A stretch of DNA of 18,372 bases, taken from NCBI GenBank assembly GCA_900551005.1, contig URUL01000034.1, positions 1-18,372 on the forward strand, given 5' to 3'. The notes under the pieces are model-generated. The model had not been told where the DNA came from, ran no database searches, and saw only the letters and a program-made list of their open reading frames with translations. Shown one piece after another: positions 1 through 7,059 of this stretch. The stretch's first letter is position 1. Each line of letters starts with the position of its first letter. The DNA comes from an uncultured Ruminococcus sp. GTDB lineage: Bacteria; Bacillota; Clostridia; Oscillospirales; CAG-272. Made by a program: the position numbers and the translations under genes.

Positions 1-32
1 GACCGATACTAATTGTCCGAGGGCTTGAACTT
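1..32 (+). rRNA. 23S rRNA, 3' end (partial)
   Basis: The first ~32 bases match the conserved 3' end of bacterial 23S rRNA (the GACCGATACTAAT ... CGAGGGCTTGA pattern that closes the molecule). The gene runs into the window from the left on the plus strand. The exact 3' end is uncertain by a few bases. The sequence after it becomes pyrimidine-rich and leads straight to a terminator hairpin. No 5S rRNA sequence follows. Confidence 0.88.
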
Positions 33-85
33 CTTTCTCTTTTCTTCCTTTATTCAGTTTCTTATTACTTTTTTGTCTATAAGAA

Positions 86-118
86 AACACGGTGTGATAC
101 TTCACATCGTGTTTTTTT
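86..118 (+). terminator. Terminator of the rRNA operon
   Basis: A 12-bp stem (86-97 with 102-113, one G-U pair, loop TACT) is followed by a run of seven T. This is a strong intrinsic terminator for transcription leaving the 23S gene. Read on the minus strand it also has a short T tract, so it may serve the convergent PHP gene as well. Confidence 0.85.
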
Positions 119-128
119 ATCAAAAGTC

Positions 129-180
129 ATCCCTCAATTGAGCCGTATACCTTCCGGGCTCGACCGAGGGATTTTTGTTT
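129..180 (+). terminator. Second, bulged terminator (possibly bidirectional)
   Basis: The outer stem ATCCCTC (129-135) pairs with GAGGGAT (166-172), and the inner stem GAGCC (140-144) pairs with GGCTC (157-161), with a small internal loop. A TTTTTGTTT tail follows on the plus strand. It stands between the convergent rRNA operon and the PHP gene that ends at 185. Its plus-strand T tract is better than its minus-strand one. Confidence 0.65.
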
Positions 181-184
181 AATA

Positions 185-1036
185 TCATTTTCTGCAAAGC
201 TTTTTGAGCCTTTCATAGCATGAGTAAGGCACGGCAAGCGCTCCATATCCTTTTCCTATAGAGATATCTGGCTTTACGGTACCATGAAAATCACTGCCGC
301 CGCTCGGCAAAATGTCAAATTCCTTGCATAGCCCGAGCATATATGACGTGTCGTCTGTCGAATAAGTCGAATAGTAAGCCTCTGCACCGTCCAGCCCACA
401 GTCCTTTGCCACACGGAGGATTTCCCTTGCTCTGTTGCGATCCACATGAAATAACGGATGCGCCCATACGGCGACACCACCCCATTCATGTATTTTTGCA
501 ATAGTCGCAAGGAAATCGAATCTTGGCGACGGAATGTAATATTTTTTGCCCTCGCCCAGATATTTCGCAAAAGCTTCAGATATGGAAGAAACATATCCCT
601 TCTCCGTCAAAATGGCGCCTATATTGGCGCGATTTCTGTTTCTGTTCGGGAATCTCTCTGCAAATTCCGAGTAGCTTATATCAAATCCGTCGGATGCCAG
701 CTGCTCTATCATTTTCTTATTGACGGATTCTTTGGAAATATTTCTTTCATTAACATATTCCGCTACATCTTTCCATACTTCGGGCGAAAGAAACAGTCCG
801 ATCAGATGAAGCTCCGTGCCGCCTGATTCGGTTGACAATTCCGTTCCACAGACTACTTCTATCGATTTTCCTTCTGCAGCGGCCAAAATATGCGGGCAGC
901 CATCAACAGTATTATGGTCCGTCAGAGCGATGGCAGACAGATTTGCTTTGAGGGCGAGCTCAACGATTTCTTCCGGCGTGAATGTTCCGTCCGAAAACGT
1001 GGAATGTATATGCAGGTCGCAAAATTTCTCAGACAT
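185..1036 (-). CDS. PHP-domain metal-dependent phosphoesterase (TrpH/YciV-like)
   Basis: The 283-residue protein belongs to the COG0613 PHP family. Known members hydrolyse phosphoesters, for example 3',5'-nucleoside bisphosphates or short RNA from the 5' end. The metal-binding residues are visible: DLHIHST (D7, H9, H11), TDH (D40, H41), the E of GTELS (E66), WAHP (H193) and the GSDFH motif (D249, H251). Length is normal for the single-domain family and there is no signal peptide, so it should act in the cytoplasm. The start is supported by AAGAGG eight bases before the ATG. It is divergent from the rhamnosidase gene and convergent with the rRNA operon. The exact substrate cannot be read from sequence. 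Confidence 0.9.
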   Translation of the reverse strand: MSEKFCDLHIHSTFSDGTFTPEEIVELALKANLSAIALTDHNTVDGCPHILAAAEGKSIEVVCGTELSTESGGTELHLIGLFLSPEVWKDVAEYVNERNISKESVNKKMIEQLASDGFDISYSEFAERFPNRNRNRANIGAILTEKGYVSSISEAFAKYLGEGKKYYIPSPRFDFLATIAKIHEWGGVAVWAHPLFHVDRNRAREILRVAKDCGLDGAEAYYSTYSTDDTSYMLGLCKEFDILPSGGSDFHGTVKPDISIGKGYGALAVPYSCYERLKKLCRK

Positions 1037-1064
1037 AGTAATCCTCTTGTGAAATATTAAAATT

Positions 1065-1117
1065 AGTATAGACTTTTTTGAAAAATATGTTATAATAAAC
1101 GTGGATCATAAATCCAC
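1065..1117 (+). promoter_or_regulatory. Divergent promoter region with palindrome
   Basis: On the plus strand, TATAAT (1091-1096) has TAGACT (1069-1074) 16 bases upstream as a fair -35, suiting the rhamnosidase gene. On the minus strand, TATACT (complement of 1065-1070) lies in a fair position for the PHP gene. Just after the plus -10 is a perfect inverted repeat, GTGGAT (1101-1106) and ATCCAC (1112-1117), with a 5-base spacer. It would cover the transcription start, where a repressor could bind. The leader from there to the rhamnosidase start is about 100 bases. Confidence 0.55.
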
Positions 1118-1212
1118 AGCCGAAATTTATTTATATTACTGTTTTTTTCATTATATATAACGAAGCTGAAAAAATCAAGTCCAGTTATAAAAATACGGAA
1201 AGAGGTTTTGAA

Positions 1213-3462
1213 ATGAGAATCAATGCAAAATGGATATGTTCTCCCGAGAGTGAGATCAATGTCGTGGATTTCTACAAGAAAATATCGCTTGGCAACAAGG
1301 TGATAAAGGCGACATTGAGTTCTTCAGCGATAGGATTGTATGCCGTCAGAATAAACGGCAAGCGCATCACAGACTCTGTTTTCAATCCCGGATGGACCTC
1401 CTATCATGTGCGCACACAGTATCAGACTTTCGATGTCACATCAATGCTGAAAAAAGGCAATGCCGAAATCTCCGTCACTGCCGCACACGGCTGGGCGGTC
1501 GGCGACCTTACGTGGAAAAACGCAAGAAAAATTTTCGCGGATCATGTAAGCATTATTCTGTCGCTTGACGTGACATATGCGGACGGAAGTGAAGAACATT
1601 TTGCTACCGACGATTCATGGGAGGTCCGCACATCAAAGATACTCTACTCCGAGATATATCACGGAGAGACAGTCGATTTGACTGCAAGAATAAGGAAAAT
1701 CGGAGAGGCGAAGCTCAGTCGGGTAAAGACAAAGCTCATTCCCCAGGTCGGCGAGCTTGTTCATGAGCATGAGAGGATCGCTCCGATGCGTTTTATCCTG
1801 ACGCCGAAGGGTGAAAAGGTCATTGACTTCGGTCAGAATATGACAGGCTATGTAGAGGTACGCATAAAGGGAAACCGCGGCGACAGGATCGTTATGACGC
1901 ATGCCGAGGTTCTCGATATGGAAGGCAACTTCTACAATGAAAATCTGCGTTCCGCAAGATGCAGAAATGAATACGTGCTCTCAGGAAAAGAGGATATTTT
2001 CAAGCCGACATTCTCATTCCAGGGCTTTCGCTATATACGTCTTGACGAGTATCCTTCCGATGAGGTGGACCTCAGCTGCTTTACCGCTGTCGCCGTATAT
2101 TCGGATATAGAGCGCACGGGCTTCTTCGCCTGCGGGAATCCCAAGGTAAATCAGCTGTATCACAATGTTCTCTGGGGACAGAGAAGCAATTATCTCGATG
2201 TGCCCACAGACTGCCCGCAGAGAGATGAGCGCCTCGGCTGGACAGGCGATGCGCAGGTATTCTGCCGCGCCGGCGCATACAATTTCAATGTGCATGATTT
2301 CTTCCGCAAATGGCTCGGCGATGTTGCGGCAGAGCAATCACTCCGCTCGGATGGCGGCATCCCGACGGTTATTCCGGATGCGCTGAAAAATAGTGCTGTC
2401 TGCTCGGCATGGGGCGATGCGGCTTGCATTATTCCGTGGGAGGTTTATCTTGCTTACGGTGATAAAAAGATGCTTGCCGAGGAATATCCCATGATGGAAA
2501 AATGGGTTGAATATATCCATCATGCCGGATCGATGGAATATCTCTGGACTGACAGATGGCACTATGGCGATTGGCTCGCAATGGACGGAGTTGAGGGAAA
2601 GGAGACGGGGGCAACCCAGAAAGACCTCATCGCTTCCGCCTATTATGCCCGCGTAACGGAAATTCTCATAAAATCCGGCAAAATAATCGGAAAAGATGTT
2701 TCCAAATATGAGGAGCTATACGCTCATATACTCGATGCTTTCCATGACAATTTCATAGAGAACGGACTGCCGTGTATGTCCAAGCATGTTTCCCTGCGCG
2801 ATGAAAAGAACAGAGCAGAGCAGGGCATTATCAAGCCGATAACGCAGACCACGCTTGCATTGATACTGTATTTTCATCTGTATCGCGGAGAAGAAGAGAG
2901 AAAGAGCATGGCAGATTGCCTTGCAAAGCTGATCCATGAGAACGGCGACAGAATGAATACCGGCTTTGTAGGCACGCCTTATCTGCTCCATGCGCTCTCG
3001 GAAAACGGATATACGGATCTCGCATATACGCTTCTGCTTCAGGAAAAGATGCCGTCATGGCTCTATTCTGTAAATCACGGTGCAACGACCATGTGGGAGC
3101 GCTGGAACTGTATCAAGGAGGACGGTACTTTCAGCAGTGTCGCCATGACATCCTTCAACCATTACGCATACGGTGCCGTGGCAGACTGGCTCTACGGCGT
3201 ATGCGCGGGCATCAAATCTCTTGATGACGGCGCGGGATATGCGCATATTTCCCTTGCACCTCAGCCCTCTGCGACACTCGGCTTTGTCAATTGCAAAATC
3301 AAGACCGTATCGGGAGATATCGTTTCAAAATGGTACTATTCGGGAGAATTTGTTCACTATGAATTTTCTGTTCCCGCAGGTGTCAAGGCGGAGCTTTCAC
3401 TTCCCGACGGCAGAAAGACAACGCTTTACGGCGGCGAATACATTTTCACGACAAAAGCATAA
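1213..3462 (+). CDS. Alpha-L-rhamnosidase, glycoside hydrolase family 78
   Basis: The 749-residue enzyme is predicted to release terminal alpha-L-rhamnose from plant glycosides or polysaccharide fragments by an inverting mechanism. The N-terminal beta domain (about 35-110) has the GLYAVRINGKRITDSVFNPGWTSY-type pattern of family 78. The (alpha/alpha)6 catalytic barrel carries DCPQRDERLGWTGD (333-346), whose E339 matches the general acid. The HGATTMWERW stretch carries E629, matching the general base. A C-terminal beta-sandwich follows (about 680-749). There is no signal peptide, so it is probably cytoplasmic and acts on imported glycosides. It is shorter than many family members, which carry extra N-terminal domains. 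AGAGG precedes the ATG. No rhamnose catabolic or transport genes lie nearby. Confidence 0.93.
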   Translation: MRINAKWICSPESEINVVDFYKKISLGNKVIKATLSSSAIGLYAVRINGKRITDSVFNPGWTSYHVRTQYQTFDVTSMLKKGNAEISVTAAHGWAVGDLTWKNARKIFADHVSIILSLDVTYADGSEEHFATDDSWEVRTSKILYSEIYHGETVDLTARIRKIGEAKLSRVKTKLIPQVGELVHEHERIAPMRFILTPKGEKVIDFGQNMTGYVEVRIKGNRGDRIVMTHAEVLDMEGNFYNENLRSARCRNEYVLSGKEDIFKPTFSFQGFRYIRLDEYPSDEVDLSCFTAVAVYSDIERTGFFACGNPKVNQLYHNVLWGQRSNYLDVPTDCPQRDERLGWTGDAQVFCRAGAYNFNVHDFFRKWLGDVAAEQSLRSDGGIPTVIPDALKNSAVCSAWGDAACIIPWEVYLAYGDKKMLAEEYPMMEKWVEYIHHAGSMEYLWTDRWHYGDWLAMDGVEGKETGATQKDLIASAYYARVTEILIKSGKIIGKDVSKYEELYAHILDAFHDNFIENGLPCMSKHVSLRDEKNRAEQGIIKPITQTTLALILYFHLYRGEEERKSMADCLAKLIHENGDRMNTGFVGTPYLLHALSENGYTDLAYTLLLQEKMPSWLYSVNHGATTMWERWNCIKEDGTFSSVAMTSFNHYAYGAVADWLYGVCAGIKSLDDGAGYAHISLAPQPSATLGFVNCKIKTVSGDIVSKWYYSGEFVHYEFSVPAGVKAELSLPDGRKTTLYGGEYIFTTKA

Positions 3463-3474
3463 ATGAAAAAATCA

Positions 3475-3504
3475 AAGTGAAGGCGGTGATTATCGCCTTC
3501 ACTT
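3475..3504 (+). other. Intercistronic hairpin without T tract
   Basis: A perfect 11-bp stem (3475-3485 with 3494-3504) with an 8-base loop lies between the rhamnosidase stop and the phosphoesterase start. No run of T follows on the plus strand and the run is poor on the minus strand. It may stabilise the upstream mRNA end or act as a weak terminator. Confidence 0.5.
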
Positions 3505-3527
3505 AATGAAAGGGAAATTTATCCTGA

Positions 3528-4256
3528 ATGAATTTAGACATAACAAGATATAATATCAGGGCGAAAATACGCAATCCGGTGCGCATGGCCGTCGTGGCAG
3601 ATCTGCATAACGGCATATGGCGGGATATTTTTGTCGAGATAAAGAAAAATGGCTGCGATATTATCGTTATCCCGGGTGACCTCACGGAAGGATTTCGTGC
3701 ATGTGATAACGGGCTCGCTTTTCTGCGGGACGCTTCTGCCTTTGCGCCTACATTTTACTCCATAGGAAATCACGAGTCAGGAGATAAGGAGCGGTATCTG
3801 TCTGTCGCAAGACAGACGGGCGCCGTTGTCCTCGACAATGCGTATGTGCGCTGGCACGATATCAATATCGGAGGACTTACGACGGGCTTTGATGCACGTC
3901 AGGGCTTTCTCTCGAAAACCCCGGCCCCGAATCTGCATTGGCTCTCAATATTTAATTCTCTTGGCGGCTATAAGCTGTTGCTATGTCATCATCCGGAGTA
4001 TTATCCGCGGTATATAAGGAATACGTGCATCGACCTGACAGTCTCCGGGCATGCACACGGCGGTCAGTGGCGAATCGGAGGAAAAAGCATATTTGCACCC
4101 GGTCAGGGGTTTTTTCCGAAATATGCGCAGGGGCTCCATGAAAAACGGCTTGTCGTGAGCCGCGGGCTGGCAAATAATGCATCGATTCCGCGCTTCGGGA
4201 ATAATCCCGAGCTTGTATTTATCACGCTCATTCCCGAAGAAAATCTGCATAGATAA
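3528..4256 (+). CDS. Calcineurin-like metallophosphoesterase (YkuE/COG1408-like)
   Basis: The 242-residue protein has the full metallophosphoesterase motif set: DLH (D25, H27), GD (D51), GNHE (N81, H82), HHPE (H154, H155) and GHAHGGQW (H175, H177). These residues form the two-metal site that hydrolyses phosphomonoesters or diesters. The GHAHGGQ ending and length fit the YkuE/COG1408 group, but the N-terminal membrane or Tat segment of many members is absent, so a cytoplasmic location is likely. The start has AGGG 13 bases upstream, which is rather far. Co-transcription with the rhamnosidase (65-base gap containing a hairpin) is possible. A terminator follows immediately. Substrate unknown. 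Confidence 0.85.
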   Translation: MNLDITRYNIRAKIRNPVRMAVVADLHNGIWRDIFVEIKKNGCDIIVIPGDLTEGFRACDNGLAFLRDASAFAPTFYSIGNHESGDKERYLSVARQTGAVVLDNAYVRWHDINIGGLTTGFDARQGFLSKTPAPNLHWLSIFNSLGGYKLLLCHHPEYYPRYIRNTCIDLTVSGHAHGGQWRIGGKSIFAPGQGFFPKYAQGLHEKRLVVSRGLANNASIPRFGNNPELVFITLIPEENLHR

Positions 4257-4283
4257 GAGGCATGAGAAAATGCCTCTTTTTTT
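4255..4283 (+). terminator. Terminator after metallophosphoesterase
   Basis: The 8-bp stem AAGAGGCA (4255-4262) pairs with TGCCTCTT (4271-4278), with an 8-base loop and a continuing T run to 4283. The stem overlaps the stop codon of the phosphoesterase gene. Confidence 0.88.
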
Positions 4284-4326
4284 GAAAATGAAAAGCGACT
4301 TGCCGGGATATTCTCCGTGAAAAAGT

Positions 4327-4370
4327 AAAGGCGATAGAGAGCGTTCGTTCTCTGTCGCCTTTTGTATTTT
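4327..4370. terminator. Bidirectional terminator between convergent genes
   Basis: A 14-bp stem with one G-U pair (4327-4340 with 4349-4362) is flanked by T-rich sequence on the plus side (TTTTGTATTTT) and, on the minus strand, by CTTTACTTTTT. It sits between the convergent phosphoesterase and zinc-ribbon genes and can stop transcription from both sides. Confidence 0.72.
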
Positions 4371-4425
4371 CATCCGTTGGGTGATGAGTAGACTGTAAAG
4401 ATAAACCGGAATTTATCCGTACATT

Positions 4426-4944
4426 TTACTTAAGCACAGGCGCACCGCATTCACGGCAGAACTTATCGCCCGTCATCAATTTCGCACCGCATTCGGTGCA
4501 GAATTTCTGCACTTTCTGCTCCTGCGGTTTTGATTCATCTGCTATGATAAATTCATAGGTAATTGCGGAAGGAGCATCTTCAGCTTGCTGTTTTGCGTAA
4601 ACGTAAAATTCCTCACCGTATTTTACTGTTTTAAGACATTCGGTCTCTTTTGTCACCAGTATGTCCGTACCTTCAAAGTAGGTTTCCAGATTCAGGATGG
4701 CAACCACTGCCGAATCTGCGCCCAGTTCTTTTATTCGCAAAAGTCTTTCCAATCTTTTTTGCGGAGAACGGGAAACCTTCTTTCGGGTGATTGGTTTTGT
4801 ATAATCCCTTGCGGCAGGCAGCACTTCAAACCGGAAGCCTTTATCAAGAATTATATCTCCCTCTTCGATAGCAAATTCAAGACCGTACTTTTTCCTGTTT
4901 TCGGAACGGATATGTACCTCTTTTATAATATATTTTGGTTCCAT
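4426..4944 (-). CDS. Zinc-ribbon protein of unknown function
   Basis: The 172-residue protein has a C-terminal zinc ribbon, CxxC-x10-CxxC (C149, C152, C163, C166), of the FCTECGAKL/FCRECGAPV type that is common as an add-on to membrane or regulatory proteins. Residues 1-145 are not recognised. They look alpha/beta in composition, with a basic patch (about 48-72, rich in K and R) followed by short hydrophobic strands. No transmembrane segment or signal peptide is visible. GGAGGAG precedes the ATG at good spacing, so the gene is real. It is monocistronic, with its own terminator at 4327-4370. A role in nucleic acid or protein binding is possible but unproven. Confidence 0.75.
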   Translation of the reverse strand: MEPKYIIKEVHIRSENRKKYGLEFAIEEGDIILDKGFRFEVLPAARDYTKPITRKKVSRSPQKRLERLLRIKELGADSAVVAILNLETYFEGTDILVTKETECLKTVKYGEEFYVYAKQQAEDAPSAITYEFIIADESKPQEQKVQKFCTECGAKLMTGDKFCRECGAPVLK

Positions 4945-5156
4945 AACTCCTCCATTGTCAGTCGTAATCCTATTATGCTCAAAACAATAATGAAAATTAT
5001 AGATATAAGAAGGAATATCTGCGGAAGTATCTTTTCATGTTGAACTGTTCACATCCACAAATTCCGACTTGTCGCGTAGTTATATAAAAAATATAGCTGA
5101 AAGTAAGGGAGAAGCCGCTTTTTTACGTATGCGCTTCCTGTAAGTCGTTTTTTTGC
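4945..5156. other. Intergenic region, no gene seen
   Basis: This AT-rich spacer lies between two minus-strand genes. It should hold the zinc-ribbon promoter; a minus-strand TATAAT is seen at 4996-5001 but lacks a good -35. It also holds an imperfect AT inverted repeat around 5076-5098 and a weak hairpin (GAAGC/GCTTC, about 5113-5140) that may end the TetR transcript. No coding sequence is supported. Confidence 0.5.
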
Positions 5157-5729
5157 TTAACTTTCCAGCTCGCGCCGGAGGATCGAGCGCACACGCTCAT
5201 AAACGGAGACGTCTTTTTCTTTTTCGGCATCATGCATGAGAAAGGTCGTGCCGTAGAGCATCGCCTTTATGAGCATAGCGGTCTGAGCGGCGGATTCCGC
5301 ACTTTCGCCTTTGCAGAGGCGGTAGCTTATGATGCGCTTTTCGATGCCTTCCGTCATCAGTCTTTTTTCCTCCGTCTGCTCTTCCGTGACATCTATATTT
5401 CCAAGCATGATCACCGCGAGAAACTGTGGATTTGCCTTCAGAAATAAGATAAAGGTAAGGCATACCTCCGTTATTTTTTCGAGTTCGTCATCATATGCGG
5501 CACAGACGGATCTTTCCATCAGCTCCCACTGCGAGCGTATATAACGGAGCATTTCGAGAATGAAGGTATTTTTATTTTCAAAATATCGGTAAGGTGTGGC
5601 ACAGGAGATATTACAGCTTGCCGCAACTCTTCGCATGGAAAAGCCCGTGATGCCGTTGCGGCTTATTTCCGCTATTCCCGCAAGGATGATGCGATCACGC
5701 AATGTGCGAAGCGCTTCCGTATCCTTCAT
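5157..5729 (-). CDS. TetR/AcrR-family transcriptional regulator
   Basis: The 190-residue protein has the TetR N-terminal DNA-binding domain: a helix starting near RDRIILAGIAEI (11-22), then a helix-turn-helix at about 31-50 containing SMRRVAASCNIS and the TPYRYFENK signature with its conserved Tyr-Phe pair. Residues 60-190 form a helical ligand and dimer domain that is not family-diagnostic. GGAGG lies seven bases before the ATG. It is transcribed away from the aromatic amino acid operon, with both promoters inside the 223-base gap. Control of itself and perhaps of that operon is plausible by position. TetR proteins more often control efflux or lipid genes, so the target is open. Confidence 0.88.
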   Translation of the reverse strand: MKDTEALRTLRDRIILAGIAEISRNGITGFSMRRVAASCNISCATPYRYFENKNTFILEMLRYIRSQWELMERSVCAAYDDELEKITEVCLTFILFLKANPQFLAVIMLGNIDVTEEQTEEKRLMTEGIEKRIISYRLCKGESAESAAQTAMLIKAMLYGTTFLMHDAEKEKDVSVYERVRSILRRELES

Positions 5730-5765
5730 TTTTTGCCTCCGTGGTTTTTTCTTTTTAATGTGAAT

Positions 5766-5794
5766 ATTGTAGCATAAAAACGGTCTTTTTTCAA
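5766..5794 (-). promoter_or_regulatory. Promoter of the TetR-type regulator gene
   Basis: Read on the minus strand, TTGAAA (complement of 5789-5794), a 17-base spacer and TACAAT (complement of 5766-5771) form a good sigma-A promoter. It starts transcription about 30 bases upstream of the regulator's ATG. Confidence 0.78.
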
Positions 5795-5884
5795 GCGGTT
5801 TTCACCAAAATGCGAGCGTAAGGGCGTGCTTTTATACCATTTTTCACAAAATCCAGAAAAAATATGTTTTTTTCGCACAAAGCA

Positions 5885-5913
5885 TTGACTTTTTTGCGGA
5901 TAAGAGATAAAAT
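5885..5913 (+). promoter_or_regulatory. Promoter of the pheA-aroBCA-tyrA-aroF operon
   Basis: TTGACT (5885-5890), a 17-base spacer and TAAAAT (5908-5913) form a near-consensus sigma-A promoter. The expected start is near 5920, leaving a leader of only about 33 bases. That is too short for a T-box, a leader peptide with attenuator or a riboswitch, so any control is likely at initiation or by enzyme feedback. Confidence 0.82.
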
Positions 5914-5952
5914 ATAGATAAATTAACACTGATAATTTATTGGAGATTTGGA

Positions 5953-7047
5953 ATGGACAAGCTGACGCAGGCAAGAAAGAGAATCAATGAAGTGGATGCC
6001 GAGATGGCGAAGCTTTTCTGCCGCAGGATGGAGGCGGTGAAGGACGTGCTCGAATACAAGCGCGAGCATGGGCTTCCCGTGCTCGATACCGCGAGAGAAA
6101 ATGCGGTACTGGAGGCAAATTCCGCGCTGATAAGCGATGAAGAGCTGAAGGAATATTATGTCAGCTTCATCCGTGCGACGATGGCTGTTTCGCGTGAATA
6201 TCAGCGGAATCTCCTCTCGGGAATCAGAGCGGCATACTGCGGTGTGGAGGGCGCTTTTGCCCAGATAGCGGCAAAGCATATCTACAGCAATTCCGAAACG
6301 AAATCATATCCGAGCTTTGCCGCGGCTTATGAGGCGGTGGAGAGTGGGGAATGTGAGGTCGCCGTTCTCCCTATAGAAAACAGCAGCGCGGGAGAAGTGG
6401 GACAGGTAGTAGACCTCATCTTCTCCGGAAATCTGTATATCAACGGCGTATATGAGCTCGCCGTAGACCAGCATCTGATGGCTCTGCCCGGGACGAATCT
6501 TGCCGCTATAAAAACGGCACTCAGCCATCCGCAGGCGCTGATGCAGTGCGCACCTTTCCTCGAGAAAAGGGGAATCGCCACGCGTACTTTTGAAAATACG
6601 GCGGCAGCGGCAAAATTCGTTGCCGAGAGCAGAGACATGACGATTGCCGCGATAGCAAGCGATGAAACGGCAAAGCTCTACGGGCTTGAGATACTAGAGC
6701 GTGATATCAATTCCGAGAGGAGCAATACTACGCGCTTTTCCGCTGTTTCCCGCGTGAGAAACGATAAGCAGAATTTTCCCGGCGGGCAGGGCTGTGTGCT
6801 CATGTTCGCGGTAAATAATGAAGCCGGCGCTCTGGCAGAGGCTATTAACATCATAGGCCGATATGGCTTTAATATGCGTTCGCTTCACAGCAGACCGCAG
6901 AAGGATACCATGTGGCAGTATTATTTCTATGCGGAGCTGGAGGGCGATATCAATACGGAGAGCGGAACGAGCATGCTTTCCGAGCTTTCCGAAAGGTGCG
7001 ACAGATTAAAGCTTGCAGGCACATTCGGCTTGCACATGAAAATATAA
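5953..7047 (+). CDS. pheA: Bifunctional chorismate mutase / prephenate dehydratase (P-protein)
   Basis: The 364-residue enzyme converts chorismate to prephenate and then to phenylpyruvate for phenylalanine synthesis. Residues 1-90 are an AroQ chorismate mutase; aligned with the E. coli enzyme, the active-site residues R8, R25, K36, D45, R48 and Q84 are all present. Residues about 95-270 are prephenate dehydratase, with PIENSSAGEV and the catalytic TRF motif at T260-F262. An ACT domain follows from about 277. Its phenylalanine-binding motifs deviate: GALA for GALV and HSRP for ESRP. It is the first gene of the operon; GGAG lies about eight bases before the ATG. The next gene starts 12 bases after its stop. 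Confidence 0.95.
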   Translation: MDKLTQARKRINEVDAEMAKLFCRRMEAVKDVLEYKREHGLPVLDTARENAVLEANSALISDEELKEYYVSFIRATMAVSREYQRNLLSGIRAAYCGVEGAFAQIAAKHIYSNSETKSYPSFAAAYEAVESGECEVAVLPIENSSAGEVGQVVDLIFSGNLYINGVYELAVDQHLMALPGTNLAAIKTALSHPQALMQCAPFLEKRGIATRTFENTAAAAKFVAESRDMTIAAIASDETAKLYGLEILERDINSERSNTTRFSAVSRVRNDKQNFPGGQGCVLMFAVNNEAGALAEAINIIGRYGFNMRSLHSRPQKDTMWQYYFYAELEGDINTESGTSMLSELSERCDRLKLAGTFGLHMKI

Positions 7048-7059
7048 GGAGATCAAAAT

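Noticed and set aside
458..826. Plus-strand frames inside the PHP gene
   Set aside because: Shadows of a minus-strand gene whose PHP metal ligands are intact.
3981..4373. 130-residue minus-strand frame over the phosphoesterase end
   Set aside because: It spans two terminators and lies opposite a gene with complete motifs.
5914..5952. Possible T-box, attenuator or riboswitch ahead of pheA
   Set aside because: Only about 33 bases separate the predicted transcription start from the ATG, with no stem, T-box motif or leader peptide.
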